Notes: generated by a model not told the origin, from the letters alone. A stretch of 42,978 nucleotides of DNA from Glaesserella australis (GCF_003260095.1 NZ_PTPX01000003.1:1-42978); one strand, 5' to 3'. Numbered from the stretch's first letter, positions 9,349 to 21,608 are shown. A program made the numbers and translations.

Positions 9349-10038
9349 TTATTCACTTAACATTTTTACTAATTCTTTCGGCTCAACATAACCTGGAATC
9401 AATTCACCTTGTTGAGTGACGATATTCGGTGTTCCTGTTACGCCAAATTTAATCCCTAATTCATAATGTTTTTTCACAATATTAGGTGTTTTTAATTCTT
9501 TCGGTAAATTACCTTTTTCTGACTCATTTAACGCAAAAACTGGATCTTTTTCTGTCCAAATAGCTTCCATCTGTTTTGCTGTCTGATTATTTAAACCGCC
9601 ACGTGGAAAAGCTAAATAGCGAATAGTAATACCTAAATCATTATATTCTTTTATTTTTGAATGTAACACTTGGCAATAATGGCAAGTAATATCCATAAAA
9701 ATGGTGACAACATGCTTCTCATTTTTTGCTGGGTAAATAATCATTTCTTTCTCTAATGCATTTAATTCAGCAAGTAGTGCACGATTAGTCACATCAACGA
9801 CTTTTCCATCTTTAATCTCAAAAATTTGTCCTTGGATAACATAACGCCCATCTTGACTAATTTGAACTACACCTTGATCTGAAACGGCTGTTTTAAACCC
9901 TGGAAGAACAGAGTCACTGATTTTTACATTGGTTGCACCAATTTTTTCTAAGGTCGTTTGTAATTTATCATTAGCCATCGCAGAGCATGCCATCAAAGAG
10001 AGTGCGCTCAGGGTGAAAATTTTCTGTTTAAATGTCAT
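9349..10038 (-). CDS. dsbC: Thiol:disulfide interchange protein DsbC
   Basis: Periplasmic disulfide isomerase that repairs wrong disulfides and is kept reduced by DsbD. The 229-residue precursor has a signal peptide ending near residue 22 (SAMA-ND). A dimerisation domain follows at about 23-90, then a thioredoxin domain with the active site C119-H-Y-C122 in FMDITCHYC. The cis-proline loop appears as GVTGTPNIV. E. coli DsbC has CGYC plus a second structural disulfide; here no cysteine remains outside the signal peptide and active site. It starts 16 bp after the mepM stop and precedes recJ, suggesting a mepM-dsbC-recJ unit. Confidence 0.95.
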   Translation of the reverse strand: MTFKQKIFTLSALSLMACSAMANDKLQTTLEKIGATNVKISDSVLPGFKTAVSDQGVVQISQDGRYVIQGQIFEIKDGKVVDVTNRALLAELNALEKEMIIYPAKNEKHVVTIFMDITCHYCQVLHSKIKEYNDLGITIRYLAFPRGGLNNQTAKQMEAIWTEKDPVFALNESEKGNLPKELKTPNIVKKHYELGIKFGVTGTPNIVTQQGELIPGYVEPKELVKMLSE

Positions 10039-10054
10039 TTAAAATTCCTTTGAA

Positions 10055-11632
10055 TTACAATTTTAATTTAGATTCGATACTTCTCGCTTTCGCTAAGAAC
10101 TCTTTACGTTCTTTATCTGGCATACCAGAACCCGTACCTGGTAATTTCACTGTCATTGGGTTGACGGGTCTGCCATTAATATGGAACTCATAGTGTAAAT
10201 GTGCGCCTGTTGAACGACCTGTATTTCCAGAAAGCGCAATGCGCTCTCCTTTCTTCACACTCTGCCCGACTTTAACAAGCGAGCGACTTAAGTGCATATA
10301 AACCGTTGTATATTGTCCTCCATGGCGAACCTTAATATAACGTCCAGCACCATTTGCTTGATAGGCAACATGCTCGACAACGCCATCCGCTGGTGCAATA
10401 ATCGGCGTGCCTGTACCAACGGCAAAATCGACGCCTTTATGGGGTGCGACTCGACGAGTGACTGGGTGTAAACGACGCGGATTAAACCCTGAAGAAATCC
10501 GTGGTGTAAATTGTAATGGATAGCGAGAGAATCCTTTACCTAAAGTTTCACCATGACGACTATAATAGCGTCCATTATCAGCTTGAATGGCATAATAACT
10601 TTTCTTACCGCTGATAATGTGAATCGCCTCGACATTACCTAAATCGGTGACTTTTCCATTAATATATTCACGTTTTACTAAAATCGCAAAACGGTCGCCT
10701 TTTTTCAGCTTATTCGTCGCAATCTGCCACTGCAAGCCACTGGCTAATTGGTTAATTTGGCGTTGAGAAAGTCCTACTGATTTTAAACTTGAGCTGAAAT
10801 CACCATTAATTGTGCCTTTAACAACATCTTGCTGCCAAGTGCCTTTTTTCTGGATTGTTTGAACCGCAAATTGATTTTTCTCTTTACGTTCAAAGATTTT
10901 TTCTTCCTTTTCTGAAACGAGCCAATTCATATACTCTAGCTCGCCATCATTATCTAAAATCCAGTAGAATTGTTGACCTGGTTGTAAGTCAGCTAATTGT
11001 GGAAATTTTTTCTCCAACGCTTTTGCTGTTGCACTTCCTAGACCCGATTGCTCCAACACATCTTTTAATTTATCGCCACGTGTTACCGTATAACTAAACT
11101 GATTTTGAATACGGATCGCTTGATCTGCAACATCAAGCATCTCTTCAAGAATATTTTCAGCTTCTTCTGGTAGTTTATCTTCAGGTTTTACGGTATTTTC
11201 TGCTGTTTCTACTTCATCATCGACATCTAATAACTCATCTTCATAAGATGTTGCATTTTCATCTACAGGTTCATTTGATGATTGTTCATCTTCTTCAGAT
11301 TTCGCAGCGTCAATATCAATATAGGTCAATTCACTTGACATATTCTCCGCAAGATTAGCCACTGCAGTAGTAGAATCTGTAGGAACGCTAGAAGATTGTG
11401 TGTTTTCAGTTTGCTTTTCTACATGAGAAGCGGTCAACGTATCTGTCGACACAATAGGCGATGACGACTGAGGTACAGAAACAACAGGCAATGTACCAGT
11501 TTGTGTAGGCGATTGACTTTTTAGAGTTAGTACAATTCCAACAAAAATACACAATAGTGCTAATAAAAAAATAAATGCCTTGAAACGATGTTTTTTACGA
11601 CGACGATCTCTAGCAAAAATCACATGTTGCAA
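10055..11632 (-). CDS. mepM: Murein endopeptidase MepM-like (M23 metallopeptidase)
   Basis: A 525-residue inner-membrane-anchored, periplasm-facing enzyme predicted to cut D-Ala-mDAP crosslinks so new peptidoglycan can be inserted. After a basic cytoplasmic tip (RRRKKHRFK) comes one membrane segment at about 18-36. A long Ser/Thr then Asp/Glu-rich linker spans about 40-170. Next is a LysM/OapA-like region at about 178-345 (TRGDKLKDVLEQSGL) and the M23 domain at about 385-495. The zinc ligands are visible: H398 and D402 (HKGVD) and H480 in HLHYEFH, with H447 (YMHLS) also conserved. E. coli MepM is 440 residues; the excess is the acidic linker. It diverges from znuC, as in E. coli. Confidence 0.9.
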   Translation of the reverse strand: MQHVIFARDRRRKKHRFKAFIFLLALLCIFVGIVLTLKSQSPTQTGTLPVVSVPQSSSPIVSTDTLTASHVEKQTENTQSSSVPTDSTTAVANLAENMSSELTYIDIDAAKSEEDEQSSNEPVDENATSYEDELLDVDDEVETAENTVKPEDKLPEEAENILEEMLDVADQAIRIQNQFSYTVTRGDKLKDVLEQSGLGSATAKALEKKFPQLADLQPGQQFYWILDNDGELEYMNWLVSEKEEKIFERKEKNQFAVQTIQKKGTWQQDVVKGTINGDFSSSLKSVGLSQRQINQLASGLQWQIATNKLKKGDRFAILVKREYINGKVTDLGNVEAIHIISGKKSYYAIQADNGRYYSRHGETLGKGFSRYPLQFTPRISSGFNPRRLHPVTRRVAPHKGVDFAVGTGTPIIAPADGVVEHVAYQANGAGRYIKVRHGGQYTTVYMHLSRSLVKVGQSVKKGERIALSGNTGRSTGAHLHYEFHINGRPVNPMTVKLPGTGSGMPDKERKEFLAKARSIESKLKL

Positions 11633-11728
11633 AATATTCTTCCTAATTCTTTTTAATTTTTATCCTAAATTGGATTCCAGTTTCATATAGACCAAAAGAA
11701 ACATGAAAAATTCATCTCTGTCTTGTCA

Positions 11729-11751
11729 AAGGTAAAAAAATCCGTTACCTT
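11729..11751. promoter_or_regulatory. Palindrome upstream of znuC, possible Zur operator
   Basis: AAGGTAA (11729-11735) and TTACCTT (11745-11751) are perfect inverted arms around a 9-bp spacer, 23 bp in all, 31 bp before the znuC ATG. Zinc-uptake operons are usually repressed by Zur at palindromes of about this length. The bases do not match the E. coli Zur consensus, so the assignment rests on position and symmetry only. Confidence 0.4.
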
Positions 11752-11782
11752 GCACACTTATATCCTTAATTTTATTATTGTT

Positions 11783-12568
11783 ATGCAAATCAAGCAAATT
11801 CGAAAACATCCGTCTGCCCAAGAACCTTTAGTTCAACTAGATAATATCCATGTTTTCTTTAATAATATCCCCGCATTAGAGCATATTAATTTACGTATTT
11901 ATCCCAACTCCATTACGACTATCGTAGGCCCAAATGGTGGGGGGAAATCAACGTTACTTAAAGTATTACTTAAATTACAACAACCTACATCTGGAAAGGT
12001 CATTCATCAGAAAAATCTCAAAATTGGCTATGTTCCACAAAAATTACACCTTGATCACTCCATCCCAATCACGGTGGAAAAGTTTTTATCGCTGAAACCC
12101 AATGGTACCAAGCAGTTAATAGAAGAAGCACTATCGCTCTTTTCTATTACTCATCTTGCCCAAAACAGTATGCAAAAACTTTCAGGGGGAGAGCTCCAAC
12201 GTGTTTTACTCGCTAGAGCCATTTTAGATCGACCTCAACTACTCGTTTTGGATGAACCGATGCAGGGAGTGGATATTACAGGGCAAACGGAACTCTATCA
12301 ACTATTAAATAAAACTCGCTCATGGTTAAACTGTGCGATTTTAATGGTTTCTCACGATTTAAATATTGTCATGGCAAATACGGATGAAGTCCTTTGTGTC
12401 AATCGACATATCTGCTGTGCCGGTACACCAGAAATGATCTCAACAGATCCTAGTTTTATTCATTTCTTTGGTGATCAATTTGCAAAAAATGTTGCCTTTT
12501 ATTCACATAAACACAATCACCACCACGATTTACATGGCAATGTCTGCCAATGTGATGGAAAACATTAA
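11783..12568 (+). CDS. znuC: Zinc ABC transporter ATP-binding protein ZnuC
   Basis: ATPase that powers high-affinity zinc import with ZnuB and the periplasmic ZnuA. The 261-residue form begins at ATG 11783 ([10 protein letters not shown]); an in-frame TTG 60 bases upstream would add a hydrophobic stretch foreign to the family, so it was rejected. Walker A is GPNGGGKST at 49-57, the signature [15 protein letters not shown], and Walker B LLVLDEP. The C-terminus is a His/Cys tail ([22 protein letters not shown] region) that may bind zinc. znuB follows after 8 bp and mepM diverges, matching the E. coli znu locus except that znuA is not here. Confidence 0.93.
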   Translation: MQIKQIRKHPSAQEPLVQLDNIHVFFNNIPALEHINLRIYPNSITTIVGPNGGGKSTLLKVLLKLQQPTSGKVIHQKNLKIGYVPQKLHLDHSIPITVEKFLSLKPNGTKQLIEEALSLFSITHLAQNSMQKLSGGELQRVLLARAILDRPQLLVLDEPMQGVDITGQTELYQLLNKTRSWLNCAILMVSHDLNIVMANTDEVLCVNRHICCAGTPEMISTDPSFIHFFGDQFAKNVAFYSHKHNHHHDLHGNVCQCDGKH

Positions 12569-12576
12569 GAGGTTTT

Positions 12577-13362
12577 ATGTTTGATATTTTATTCCCCGCT
12601 TGGATTGCAGGTATTTTATTATCATTCATCACAGCACCACTCGGTGCTTTTGTTGTTTGGCGCAAAATGGCTTATTTTGGCGATACCCTTTCTCACTCTG
12701 CATTACTTGGCGTTGCATTTGGTTTTTTTCTCGAAGTCGATCCTTATTTTGCCGTGATTGCCATGACCTTACTGCTTGCTTTGGGTCTCGTTTGGTTAGA
12801 ACAACGTTCAAATCATTCTGTTGATACCCTATTAGGCATCATCGCACATAGCAGTCTCTCTTTAGGGGTTATTACTATCAGCTTATTAGATAATGTTCGT
12901 GTCGATTTAATGTCCTATCTCTTTGGTGATCTTCTTGCCATTAGCTTTGACGATGTTTTCTTTATTGCAGTTGGCGTATTTTGTATTGCAACAATATTGG
13001 CTTTTTTTTGGAAAAAACTGCTTTCTATTACAGTAAGCCCTGAACTTGCGCAAATTGAAGGACTCAATGTGGCTCGTTTACGCCTTCTATTAATGCTCCT
13101 TACAGCATTTACCATTGCCTTAACCATGAAATTCGTTGGTGCGTTAATTATTACATCCTTATTAATTATCCCGTCAGCAACAGCAAGACGCTTCGCAAAA
13201 ACCCCTGAAATTATGGTTATTTATGCTATTTTCTTTAGTATTATCTCTGTCACAGGTGGGCTTATGCTATCCGCCTTTAAAGATACGCCAGCAGGACCAT
13301 CAGTCGTTATTTGTTCAGGAATTTTATTTTTATTCTCTTTATTAAAAAAAGAGCATGCTTAA
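12577..13362 (+). CDS. znuB: Zinc ABC transporter permease ZnuB
   Basis: Membrane-channel subunit of the zinc importer. The 261 residues (same length as E. coli ZnuB) are mostly hydrophobic, with seven to nine likely membrane helices typical of the ABC-3 family. Recognisable stretches are [26 protein letters not shown] near the start and the [20 protein letters not shown] segment toward the end. It begins 8 bp after znuC with its AGAGG site at the znuC stop, so the two are cotranscribed and probably translationally coupled. The gap to yafJ contains no clear stem-loop terminator. Confidence 0.94.
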   Translation: MFDILFPAWIAGILLSFITAPLGAFVVWRKMAYFGDTLSHSALLGVAFGFFLEVDPYFAVIAMTLLLALGLVWLEQRSNHSVDTLLGIIAHSSLSLGVITISLLDNVRVDLMSYLFGDLLAISFDDVFFIAVGVFCIATILAFFWKKLLSITVSPELAQIEGLNVARLRLLLMLLTAFTIALTMKFVGALIITSLLIIPSATARRFAKTPEIMVIYAIFFSIISVTGGLMLSAFKDTPAGPSVVICSGILFLFSLLKKEHA

Positions 13363-13507
13363 GCTCAAGAAATTCTCATTTAGCCTATTGAATTTTTTGT
13401 AAATTTCCGATTAAATCATACCGCTTGTAAACGACCTTTGAAACTATCTTCACTGGGGATTACAAGCACTAAAACAACATCGTAACAACAAACATAAGAA
13501 GTAATAT

Positions 13508-14305
13508 ATGTGCCAATTATTAGGAATGAATTGTAATACACCAACAGATATTACCTTCTCTTTTGAAGGATTTCGACGGCGTGCAGGTTTAACTGATCAC
13601 CATACCGATGGGTTTGGTATCGCTTTTTTTGAAGGTAAGGGCGTGCGTATCTTTAGAGACAACCGCCCAGGTGCTTCATCTCCAATGGCTGATCTTGTCA
13701 GTCAATATCGAATCAAATCTTATAACGTTATCGCCCATATTCGTAAAGCAACCCGTGGTGATATTAATTTAGAAAATACCCACCCTTTTATTCGTGAAAT
13801 TTGGGGCGAAAACTGGGTCTTTGCCCACAACGGTACCGTTGATGTTAAAGTCTGCCCAAATAATCACTACCAACCAATCGGTACAACCGATTCAGAAGCG
13901 GCATTCTGCTGTATTGCAGCGGGGCTTAAAAAGCGTTTCTCACAAAAACCAAGTGAAAAAGAAATTTTTGATGCCGTGGTCGAAATCACCAGCGAAATCG
14001 CTACCCACGGTGTCTTTAACTTTATTATGTCAAATGGACATTGGATGATTGCCCGTTGTTCCACCAATTTACATTACGTCTGTCGTAAAGCCCCTTTTGG
14101 TACTGCTTTACGTGATGATGATGTGATGATCGACTTTCGCGAGTATACGCAAGAATCTGACAAGGTCACCATCATTACAACTCAGCCACTAACCAAAAAT
14201 GAAAATTGGACAAAAATGAAAAATGGTGGCTATGTCTTTTTTAAAGAGGGCGATGTGCTTTTTGAAATTGAAGGGACACTACCTGATTGTAAACCACATG
14301 TATAA
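13508..14305 (+). CDS. yafJ: Class II glutamine amidotransferase YafJ
   Basis: A 265-residue Ntn-type glutamine amidotransferase-like protein. Cys2 (MCQLLGMN) would be the N-terminal nucleophile after Met removal. Conserved partners follow: HTDGFGIAFFEGKG, AHIRKATRGDINLENTHPF, FAHNGTV and GTTDSEAAF. The sequence tracks E. coli YafJ throughout. The acceptor substrate of this family is not established; EgtC-like hydrolases are relatives. It starts 145 bp after znuB on the same strand, the gap holding only a lone inverted USS core (near 13419-13430), and is convergent with gyrB. Confidence 0.88.
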   Translation: MCQLLGMNCNTPTDITFSFEGFRRRAGLTDHHTDGFGIAFFEGKGVRIFRDNRPGASSPMADLVSQYRIKSYNVIAHIRKATRGDINLENTHPFIREIWGENWVFAHNGTVDVKVCPNNHYQPIGTTDSEAAFCCIAAGLKKRFSQKPSEKEIFDAVVEITSEIATHGVFNFIMSNGHWMIARCSTNLHYVCRKAPFGTALRDDDVMIDFREYTQESDKVTIITTQPLTKNENWTKMKNGGYVFFKEGDVLFEIEGTLPDCKPHV

Positions 14306-14326
14306 TGAATAGATAAGATAAATAAA

Positions 14327-14359
14327 AATGAGCTATATCCCTAAAAGATATAGCTCATT
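14327..14359 (-). terminator. gyrB terminator
   Basis: A 13-bp perfect stem, AATGAGCTATATC (14327-14339) with GATATAGCTCATT (14347-14359) around a 7-nt loop. On the minus strand it is followed by TTTATTTATCTT, so it suits gyrB best. In the plus direction it lacks a clean T run but may also slow yafJ transcription. Confidence 0.85.
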
Positions 14360-14381
14360 AGCATATACTGTTGCCTTTTCG

Positions 14382-16838
<2,457 letters not shown>

Positions 16839-16849
16839 TTAAATTGACC

Positions 16850-16869
16850 ACGGTCATAAAATAGACCGT
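16850..16869. promoter_or_regulatory. Inverted repeat in the gyrB leader
   Basis: ACGGTC (16850-16855) and GACCGT (16864-16869) form a perfect 6+6 palindrome with an 8-bp AT spacer. It lies just downstream of the predicted gyrB start point and about 30 bp before the gyrB ATG. It could be an operator or a leader hairpin; the sequence alone does not decide. Confidence 0.45.
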
Positions 16870-16882
16870 AAAAATTGGCAAG

Positions 16883-16911
16883 ATTATATCAGAAAAAGGG
16901 ATATTAGGAAA
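16883..16911 (-). promoter_or_regulatory. Candidate gyrB promoter
   Basis: On the minus strand a perfect TATAAT (16883-16888) is preceded at 17 bp by TTTCCT (16906-16911), a poor -35. Transcription would start near 16876, giving a leader of about 55 nt that contains the inverted repeat at 16850-16869. Confidence 0.5.
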
Positions 16912-16932
16912 AAGGAATATTATGTGAATTTT

Positions 16933-16961
16933 TTCCCTAAAAGAGCGATTTAGAGTACAAT
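16933..16961 (+). promoter_or_regulatory. Candidate cmoA promoter
   Basis: TACAAT (16956-16961) is a good -10; TTCCCT (16933-16938) at 17 bp is a weak -35. The predicted leader to the cmoA ATG at 16993 is about 25 nt. Confidence 0.4.
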
Positions 16962-16989
16962 ATCCCCTTCTTAAATTTATGCTAAATAA

Positions 16990-17718
<729 letters not shown>

Positions 17719-17777
17719 TACAAGCGGGCAGATTTTAAAGAAATTTTGCAAAATTTTCGCTAAATCTGACCGCTTGT
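17719..17777. repeat. Paired inverted USS after cmoA
   Basis: ACAAGCGG (from 17719, continuing as a one-base variant GGC) pairs with GACCGCTTGT (17768-17777); the loop holds the TTTTGCAAAA part of the extended USS. The stem starts directly after the cmoA stop codon, so it is a likely terminator. Confidence 0.7.
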
Positions 17778-17801
17778 TGCTAGCTTTTATGCTAGTATTC
17801 T
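17774..17801 (+). promoter_or_regulatory. Candidate yejL-yejM promoter
   Basis: TTGTTG (17774-17779), a 16-bp spacer and TATTCT (17796-17801) lie 33 bp before the yejL ATG. The -35 is inside the right arm of the USS pair. Moderate match only. Confidence 0.3.
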
Positions 17802-17834
17802 CCCAATTTTATTTTTCAAAACATCATTATCAAA

Positions 17835-18059
17835 ATGGCAACAAAATCAAAATATCAAGATAAACAACTCGATGCATTATTAAACGATTTAATTATTACC
17901 TTAGAAAAACATAAAGCACCTGTTGATCTCTCTTTAATGGCGCTTGGAAACATCGTGACAAATATTTTAGTTACCAATGTTCAAACGCCACAACAACGTG
18001 AAGCCTTAGCCGATGCTTTTAGTTCAGCATTAAAAAATTCACTTAAATCAGCAAAATAA
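17835..18059 (+). CDS. yejL: YejL family protein (UPF0352)
   Basis: A 74-residue helical protein matching the E. coli YejL family (75 residues), of unknown molecular role. The diagnostic core is LEKHKAPVDLSLMALGNIVTNIL, followed by QRxALADAFSSAL. No signal peptide or membrane segment is present. It ends one base before the yejM start, as in E. coli where yejL and yejM are neighbours, so the pair is cotranscribed and probably coupled in translation. Confidence 0.9.
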   Translation: MATKSKYQDKQLDALLNDLIITLEKHKAPVDLSLMALGNIVTNILVTNVQTPQQREALADAFSSALKNSLKSAK

Positions 18060-18060
18060 T

Positions 18061-19797
18061 ATGTTGAATCAACTTCGCCACTTATTACCTGAAAATTCTC
18101 GCCAATATCGAGAAGAGACTTCTCAACGCATCAGTTGGGGGCATTGGTTTGCGTTATTTAATATCGTAGTGGCGTTGCTGATCTCTTCTCGTTATGCCTT
18201 TAATGCAGACTGGCCAAATACCCTGTTTGGAAAACTCTATTTCTTTATCAGCTTATTTGGTCATTTTAGCTTTGTGGTCTTTGCCCTTTACTTACTGCTA
18301 CTCTTCCCACTCAGTTTTATCATTAAAAACAATCGGGCCTTTCGTAGTATTTCGGTTATATTTGCAACCGTTGGTATGACGGTTTTGCTCTTAGATACCG
18401 AAGTCTTTAAGCGTTTTTATCTCCATTTATCACCATTAGTTTGGGATCTTTTAGTCAACCCAAATGGTGAAGGGGAATTAACACGTCAGTGGCAACTTCT
18501 TTTTGTGCCTATGCCATTGATTTTACTGGTAGAAATGCTCTATTCCCGTTGGTGTTGGAACAAATTGCGCAGCTTTAACCGTCAAAAATGGGGCAAATAT
18601 GTTGCGATGATTTTCTTAAGCTGTTTTATGGCAACCCATTTGCTTTATGCGTGGGCAGATATGTCGCTCTACCGTCCAATTACGGCACAAAAAGCAAATT
18701 ATCCGTTAGCTTATCCGATGACTGCACGTAGTTTTCTTGAAAAACACGGCTTAATCGATCGCTCTGCCTTAGAACAACAAATTGAAGAAACAGGGCGTTT
18801 AGATACCTTTTATCTCAATTATCCAAAGAAATCATTGCAATTTACCGAACCACAACATAAAGCTAACCTGTTATTTATCAATCTGTCTGGTTTGAAAAAC
18901 GATGCCATTACTGCAGAAAATATGCCGTCGCTTTATCAAGTCAGCCAATCTTCTCGTCGCTTTATGCAACATTACAGTAGTGGCGATAACATTAGTAGCA
19001 GTATTGTAGGCTTGTTTTATGGTTTAAGTGGACGTTATTTAGATGCAATTTTAAATGAGAAAGAGCCATCTTTATTCATTTCTCGTTTACAGCAATTGGA
19101 ATACCAATTCGGGCTATTTTCACATAATGGCTTTGCAGAACCGATTTATCAAAGAGCCTTATTTGCTCAATTCAAATTACCTAAAGCCAAAGGGAGTTTA
19201 GATGCGATTGAGCAGTGGAAAACATGGATAAATAAACGCAATGAAAAACCTTTTTTCAGCTATTTAGATCTCAATTTACCGGCGGGCATTGATTATGCTC
19301 AACAAACAAAAGTGCTTGATTGGCAATTTAACGATATTTGGCAAACTCTTGAACAACAGGGCTTAACCAAAAGTACGCTGATTATTATCACTGCTGATAT
19401 TGCTGAACAAGCGGTCAGTTCAGGCGATGTTTTTGCAAAAAATCGCATTCAAGTGCCAATGTTAATGTACTGGCAAGGAGATAAGAGTCGTTATCTACCA
19501 TTATCAAGCCATTTAGACATTGTGCCAACGCTACTTAGTCAATTTTTAGGGGTAACATCACCGATTCAAGATTATGCACAAGGGATTGATTTAACAAAAG
19601 AAAATGACCGTAAATGGCTTCTTGCATCTAACTATAAATGGAATGTGGCGATTATGCCTGATGGCGAACAATATCAAGTCGATCGCAAAGGGGATTTTGA
19701 GCATTTCAATGCACAGGGTGAAAAACAGACTAGCCGCCCGCCACTTGCGCTCTTCTTGCAATTAATTCAGCAAAGTAATCAGTTTGTAGAGAAGTAA
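18061..19797 (+). CDS. yejM: Inner-membrane protein YejM (LapC/PbgA), LPS-synthesis control
   Basis: In E. coli this essential protein senses lipopolysaccharide and restrains LapB/FtsH degradation of LpxC. The 578-residue protein (E. coli 586) has about five membrane helices in residues 1-215, then a periplasmic alkaline-phosphatase/sulfatase-like domain (about 250-560) with GDNISSSIVGLFYGLSGRY, FSYLDLNLPAG, IIITADIAEQ and QVPMLMYW. The basic linker between the two, which binds LPS in E. coli, is present near QKANYPLAYPM. An internal USS (about 19407-19416) falls in the periplasmic part. It follows yejL by one base and ends at a strong terminator. Confidence 0.92.
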   Translation: MLNQLRHLLPENSRQYREETSQRISWGHWFALFNIVVALLISSRYAFNADWPNTLFGKLYFFISLFGHFSFVVFALYLLLLFPLSFIIKNNRAFRSISVIFATVGMTVLLLDTEVFKRFYLHLSPLVWDLLVNPNGEGELTRQWQLLFVPMPLILLVEMLYSRWCWNKLRSFNRQKWGKYVAMIFLSCFMATHLLYAWADMSLYRPITAQKANYPLAYPMTARSFLEKHGLIDRSALEQQIEETGRLDTFYLNYPKKSLQFTEPQHKANLLFINLSGLKNDAITAENMPSLYQVSQSSRRFMQHYSSGDNISSSIVGLFYGLSGRYLDAILNEKEPSLFISRLQQLEYQFGLFSHNGFAEPIYQRALFAQFKLPKAKGSLDAIEQWKTWINKRNEKPFFSYLDLNLPAGIDYAQQTKVLDWQFNDIWQTLEQQGLTKSTLIIITADIAEQAVSSGDVFAKNRIQVPMLMYWQGDKSRYLPLSSHLDIVPTLLSQFLGVTSPIQDYAQGIDLTKENDRKWLLASNYKWNVAIMPDGEQYQVDRKGDFEHFNAQGEKQTSRPPLALFLQLIQQSNQFVEK

Positions 19798-19821
19798 AAA
19801 AGGACGCTTAAGCGTCCTTTT
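19798..19821. terminator. Bidirectional terminator between yejM and lysS
   Basis: A perfect 12+12 palindrome, AAAAGGACGCTT followed directly by AAGCGTCCTTTT, starting right after the yejM stop. The outer A/T runs give a U tract on either strand, so it can serve both convergent genes. Confidence 0.9.
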
Positions 19822-19838
19822 GGATTAGATAGATTAAC

Positions 19839-21341
19839 TTATTTCTGACGCATCGCAGGGAATAAGATCACATCACGAATTGACGGTGCGTTAGCGAAAA
19901 TCATCGCTAAACGATCAATGCCTAAGCCTTCGCCTGCCGTTGGCGGTAAGCCGTGTTCAAGAGCCACCACGAAATCATCATCGTAGAACATCGCTTCATC
20001 ATCGCCCGCTTCTTTCGCTTGCACTTGAGCTTGGAAACGTTCTGCTTGGTCTTCGGCATCATTTAATTCTGAGAAGCCGTTACCGATTTCACGTCCGCCG
20101 ATAAATAACTCAAAGCGGTCTGTTACTTCTGGATTTTCATCGTTACGGCGAGCAAGCGGTGAAATTTCCGCTGGGTGAGCCATTAAGAATGTTGGCTGAA
20201 TTAATTGATGTTCTGCCACTTCTTCAAAGATCGCATTTACCACAAAACCCAATCCCCACGATTTTTGAATTTCAATGTTTAAGCCTTTAGCAATCGCAAC
20301 GGCTTTGTCGAAATCGTGTAAATCATCCATTGAGATACCGTTGCCGTATTTCACAATTGCTTCGTGCATGGTGATACGCTCAAACGGTTTGCCGAAATCG
20401 AACACATATTCGCCGTAAGGTACAGTGGTTGTTCCCAAAATATCTAAGGCTAGTTTGCGTAATAATTCCTCTGTGTTATCCATTAAATCGTGGTAATCCG
20501 CATAGGCTTGATAATACTCGATCATCGTAAACTCAGGGTTGTGACGCACCGAAACGCCTTCGTTACGGAAGTTACGATTTAACTCAAATACACGCTCAAA
20601 ACCGCCAACTACAAGGCGTTTTAAGTAAAGCTCAGGGGCGATACGCAAATACATATCCACGTCTAAGGCGTTGTGGTGCGTAATAAATGGTTTTGCCGCT
20701 GCACCGCCTGGGATCACTTGTAACATCGGAGTTTCAACTTCAATAAAATCTTTCTCTAAGAAGAATTGACGGATACCTGACACTACTTTTGAGCGGATCA
20801 CAAAAGCACGGCGAGACTCTTCGTTCGCAATTAAGTCCAAATAACGCTGACGGTAACGAGTTTCTTGGTCGGTTAAGCCTTTGTGTTTGTTTGGCAATGG
20901 GCGAAGTGCCTTGGTTAAAAGCTGTAATTCGGCTGCACGCACGGTCAATTCGCCCGTTTTGGTTTTGAACAATGTTCCTTTCACACCAACAATATCGCCT
21001 AAATCTAACAGACCAACGGTATTTTCATATTCATTTTCAGGCAAGTTATCACGCGCTACATAAAGCTGAATTTGACCGCTGACATCTTGAATGGTAATAA
21101 ATGTCGCCTTACCCATCACACGACGCAACATAATACGCCCTGCCACCACTGCAGGAATTTCTTTGGCTTTAAGTTCTTCGCCATCAACTTCATCATATTG
21201 CTTATGTAGATCTTCCGCTTTATCTTCACGGCGGAATGTATTCGGGAATGGATTACCACGCTCACGTAATTGAGCTAATTTTTCACGGCGAGCAATCATT
21301 TCGCCATTGAGATCTAATTCTTGGTTTTCGACTTCAGACAT
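19839..21341 (-). CDS. lysS: Lysyl-tRNA synthetase, class II
   Basis: Charges tRNA-Lys. The 500-residue protein (E. coli 505) has an N-terminal OB-fold anticodon-binding domain (about 60-150: [21 protein letters not shown]) and a class II catalytic domain. Motif 1 lies around [16 protein letters not shown], motif 2 is [19 protein letters not shown], and motif 3 is [20 protein letters not shown]. The prfB gene that precedes lysS in E. coli is not upstream; instead there is a 267-bp gap rich in USS copies before aroC. Confidence 0.97.
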   Translation of the reverse strand: MSEVENQELDLNGEMIARREKLAQLRERGNPFPNTFRREDKAEDLHKQYDEVDGEELKAKEIPAVVAGRIMLRRVMGKATFITIQDVSGQIQLYVARDNLPENEYENTVGLLDLGDIVGVKGTLFKTKTGELTVRAAELQLLTKALRPLPNKHKGLTDQETRYRQRYLDLIANEESRRAFVIRSKVVSGIRQFFLEKDFIEVETPMLQVIPGGAAAKPFITHHNALDVDMYLRIAPELYLKRLVVGGFERVFELNRNFRNEGVSVRHNPEFTMIEYYQAYADYHDLMDNTEELLRKLALDILGTTTVPYGEYVFDFGKPFERITMHEAIVKYGNGISMDDLHDFDKAVAIAKGLNIEIQKSWGLGFVVNAIFEEVAEHQLIQPTFLMAHPAEISPLARRNDENPEVTDRFELFIGGREIGNGFSELNDAEDQAERFQAQVQAKEAGDDEAMFYDDDFVVALEHGLPPTAGEGLGIDRLAMIFANAPSIRDVILFPAMRQK

Positions 21342-21436
21342 TGTATTACCTTCAAAATTTTAAAAAGAATTCGGTTTAGTTAATTTGAGTTAGAAAGGGT
21401 GAGATTATAAGCGATTTTACGCTAATTTGGTAGGAA

Positions 21437-21544
21437 ACAAGCGGTGAGATTTGTGAAGTTTTTTTCACGCTGTTGTAGAAAAATAATCCAAGCGGTAACA
21501 TTATCTCTAAATTTTGTGAATTTATTGTTAAATCTAACCGCTTG
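21437..21544. repeat. USS cluster between aroC and lysS
   Basis: Three uptake cores lie within about 110 bp: ACAAGCGGT at 21437-21445, CAAGCGGT at 21489-21496, and the inverse ACCGCTTG at 21537-21544. The last two form an inverted pair and could fold as a terminator for aroC. Apart from this, the 267-bp gap (21342-21608) should hold the lysS promoter, which I could not pick out. Confidence 0.75.
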
Positions 21545-21608
21545 TACTATTTATGATGAAAAGAATAAATCGTTATGTTTCAAAAAATCTGCTGTGTAGA
21601 TAAAGCAT

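Noticed and set aside
11723-11782. Upstream in-frame TTG start that would lengthen ZnuC by 20 residues
   Set aside because: It adds a hydrophobic stretch not found in the family and would place the palindrome at 11729-11751 inside the coding region.
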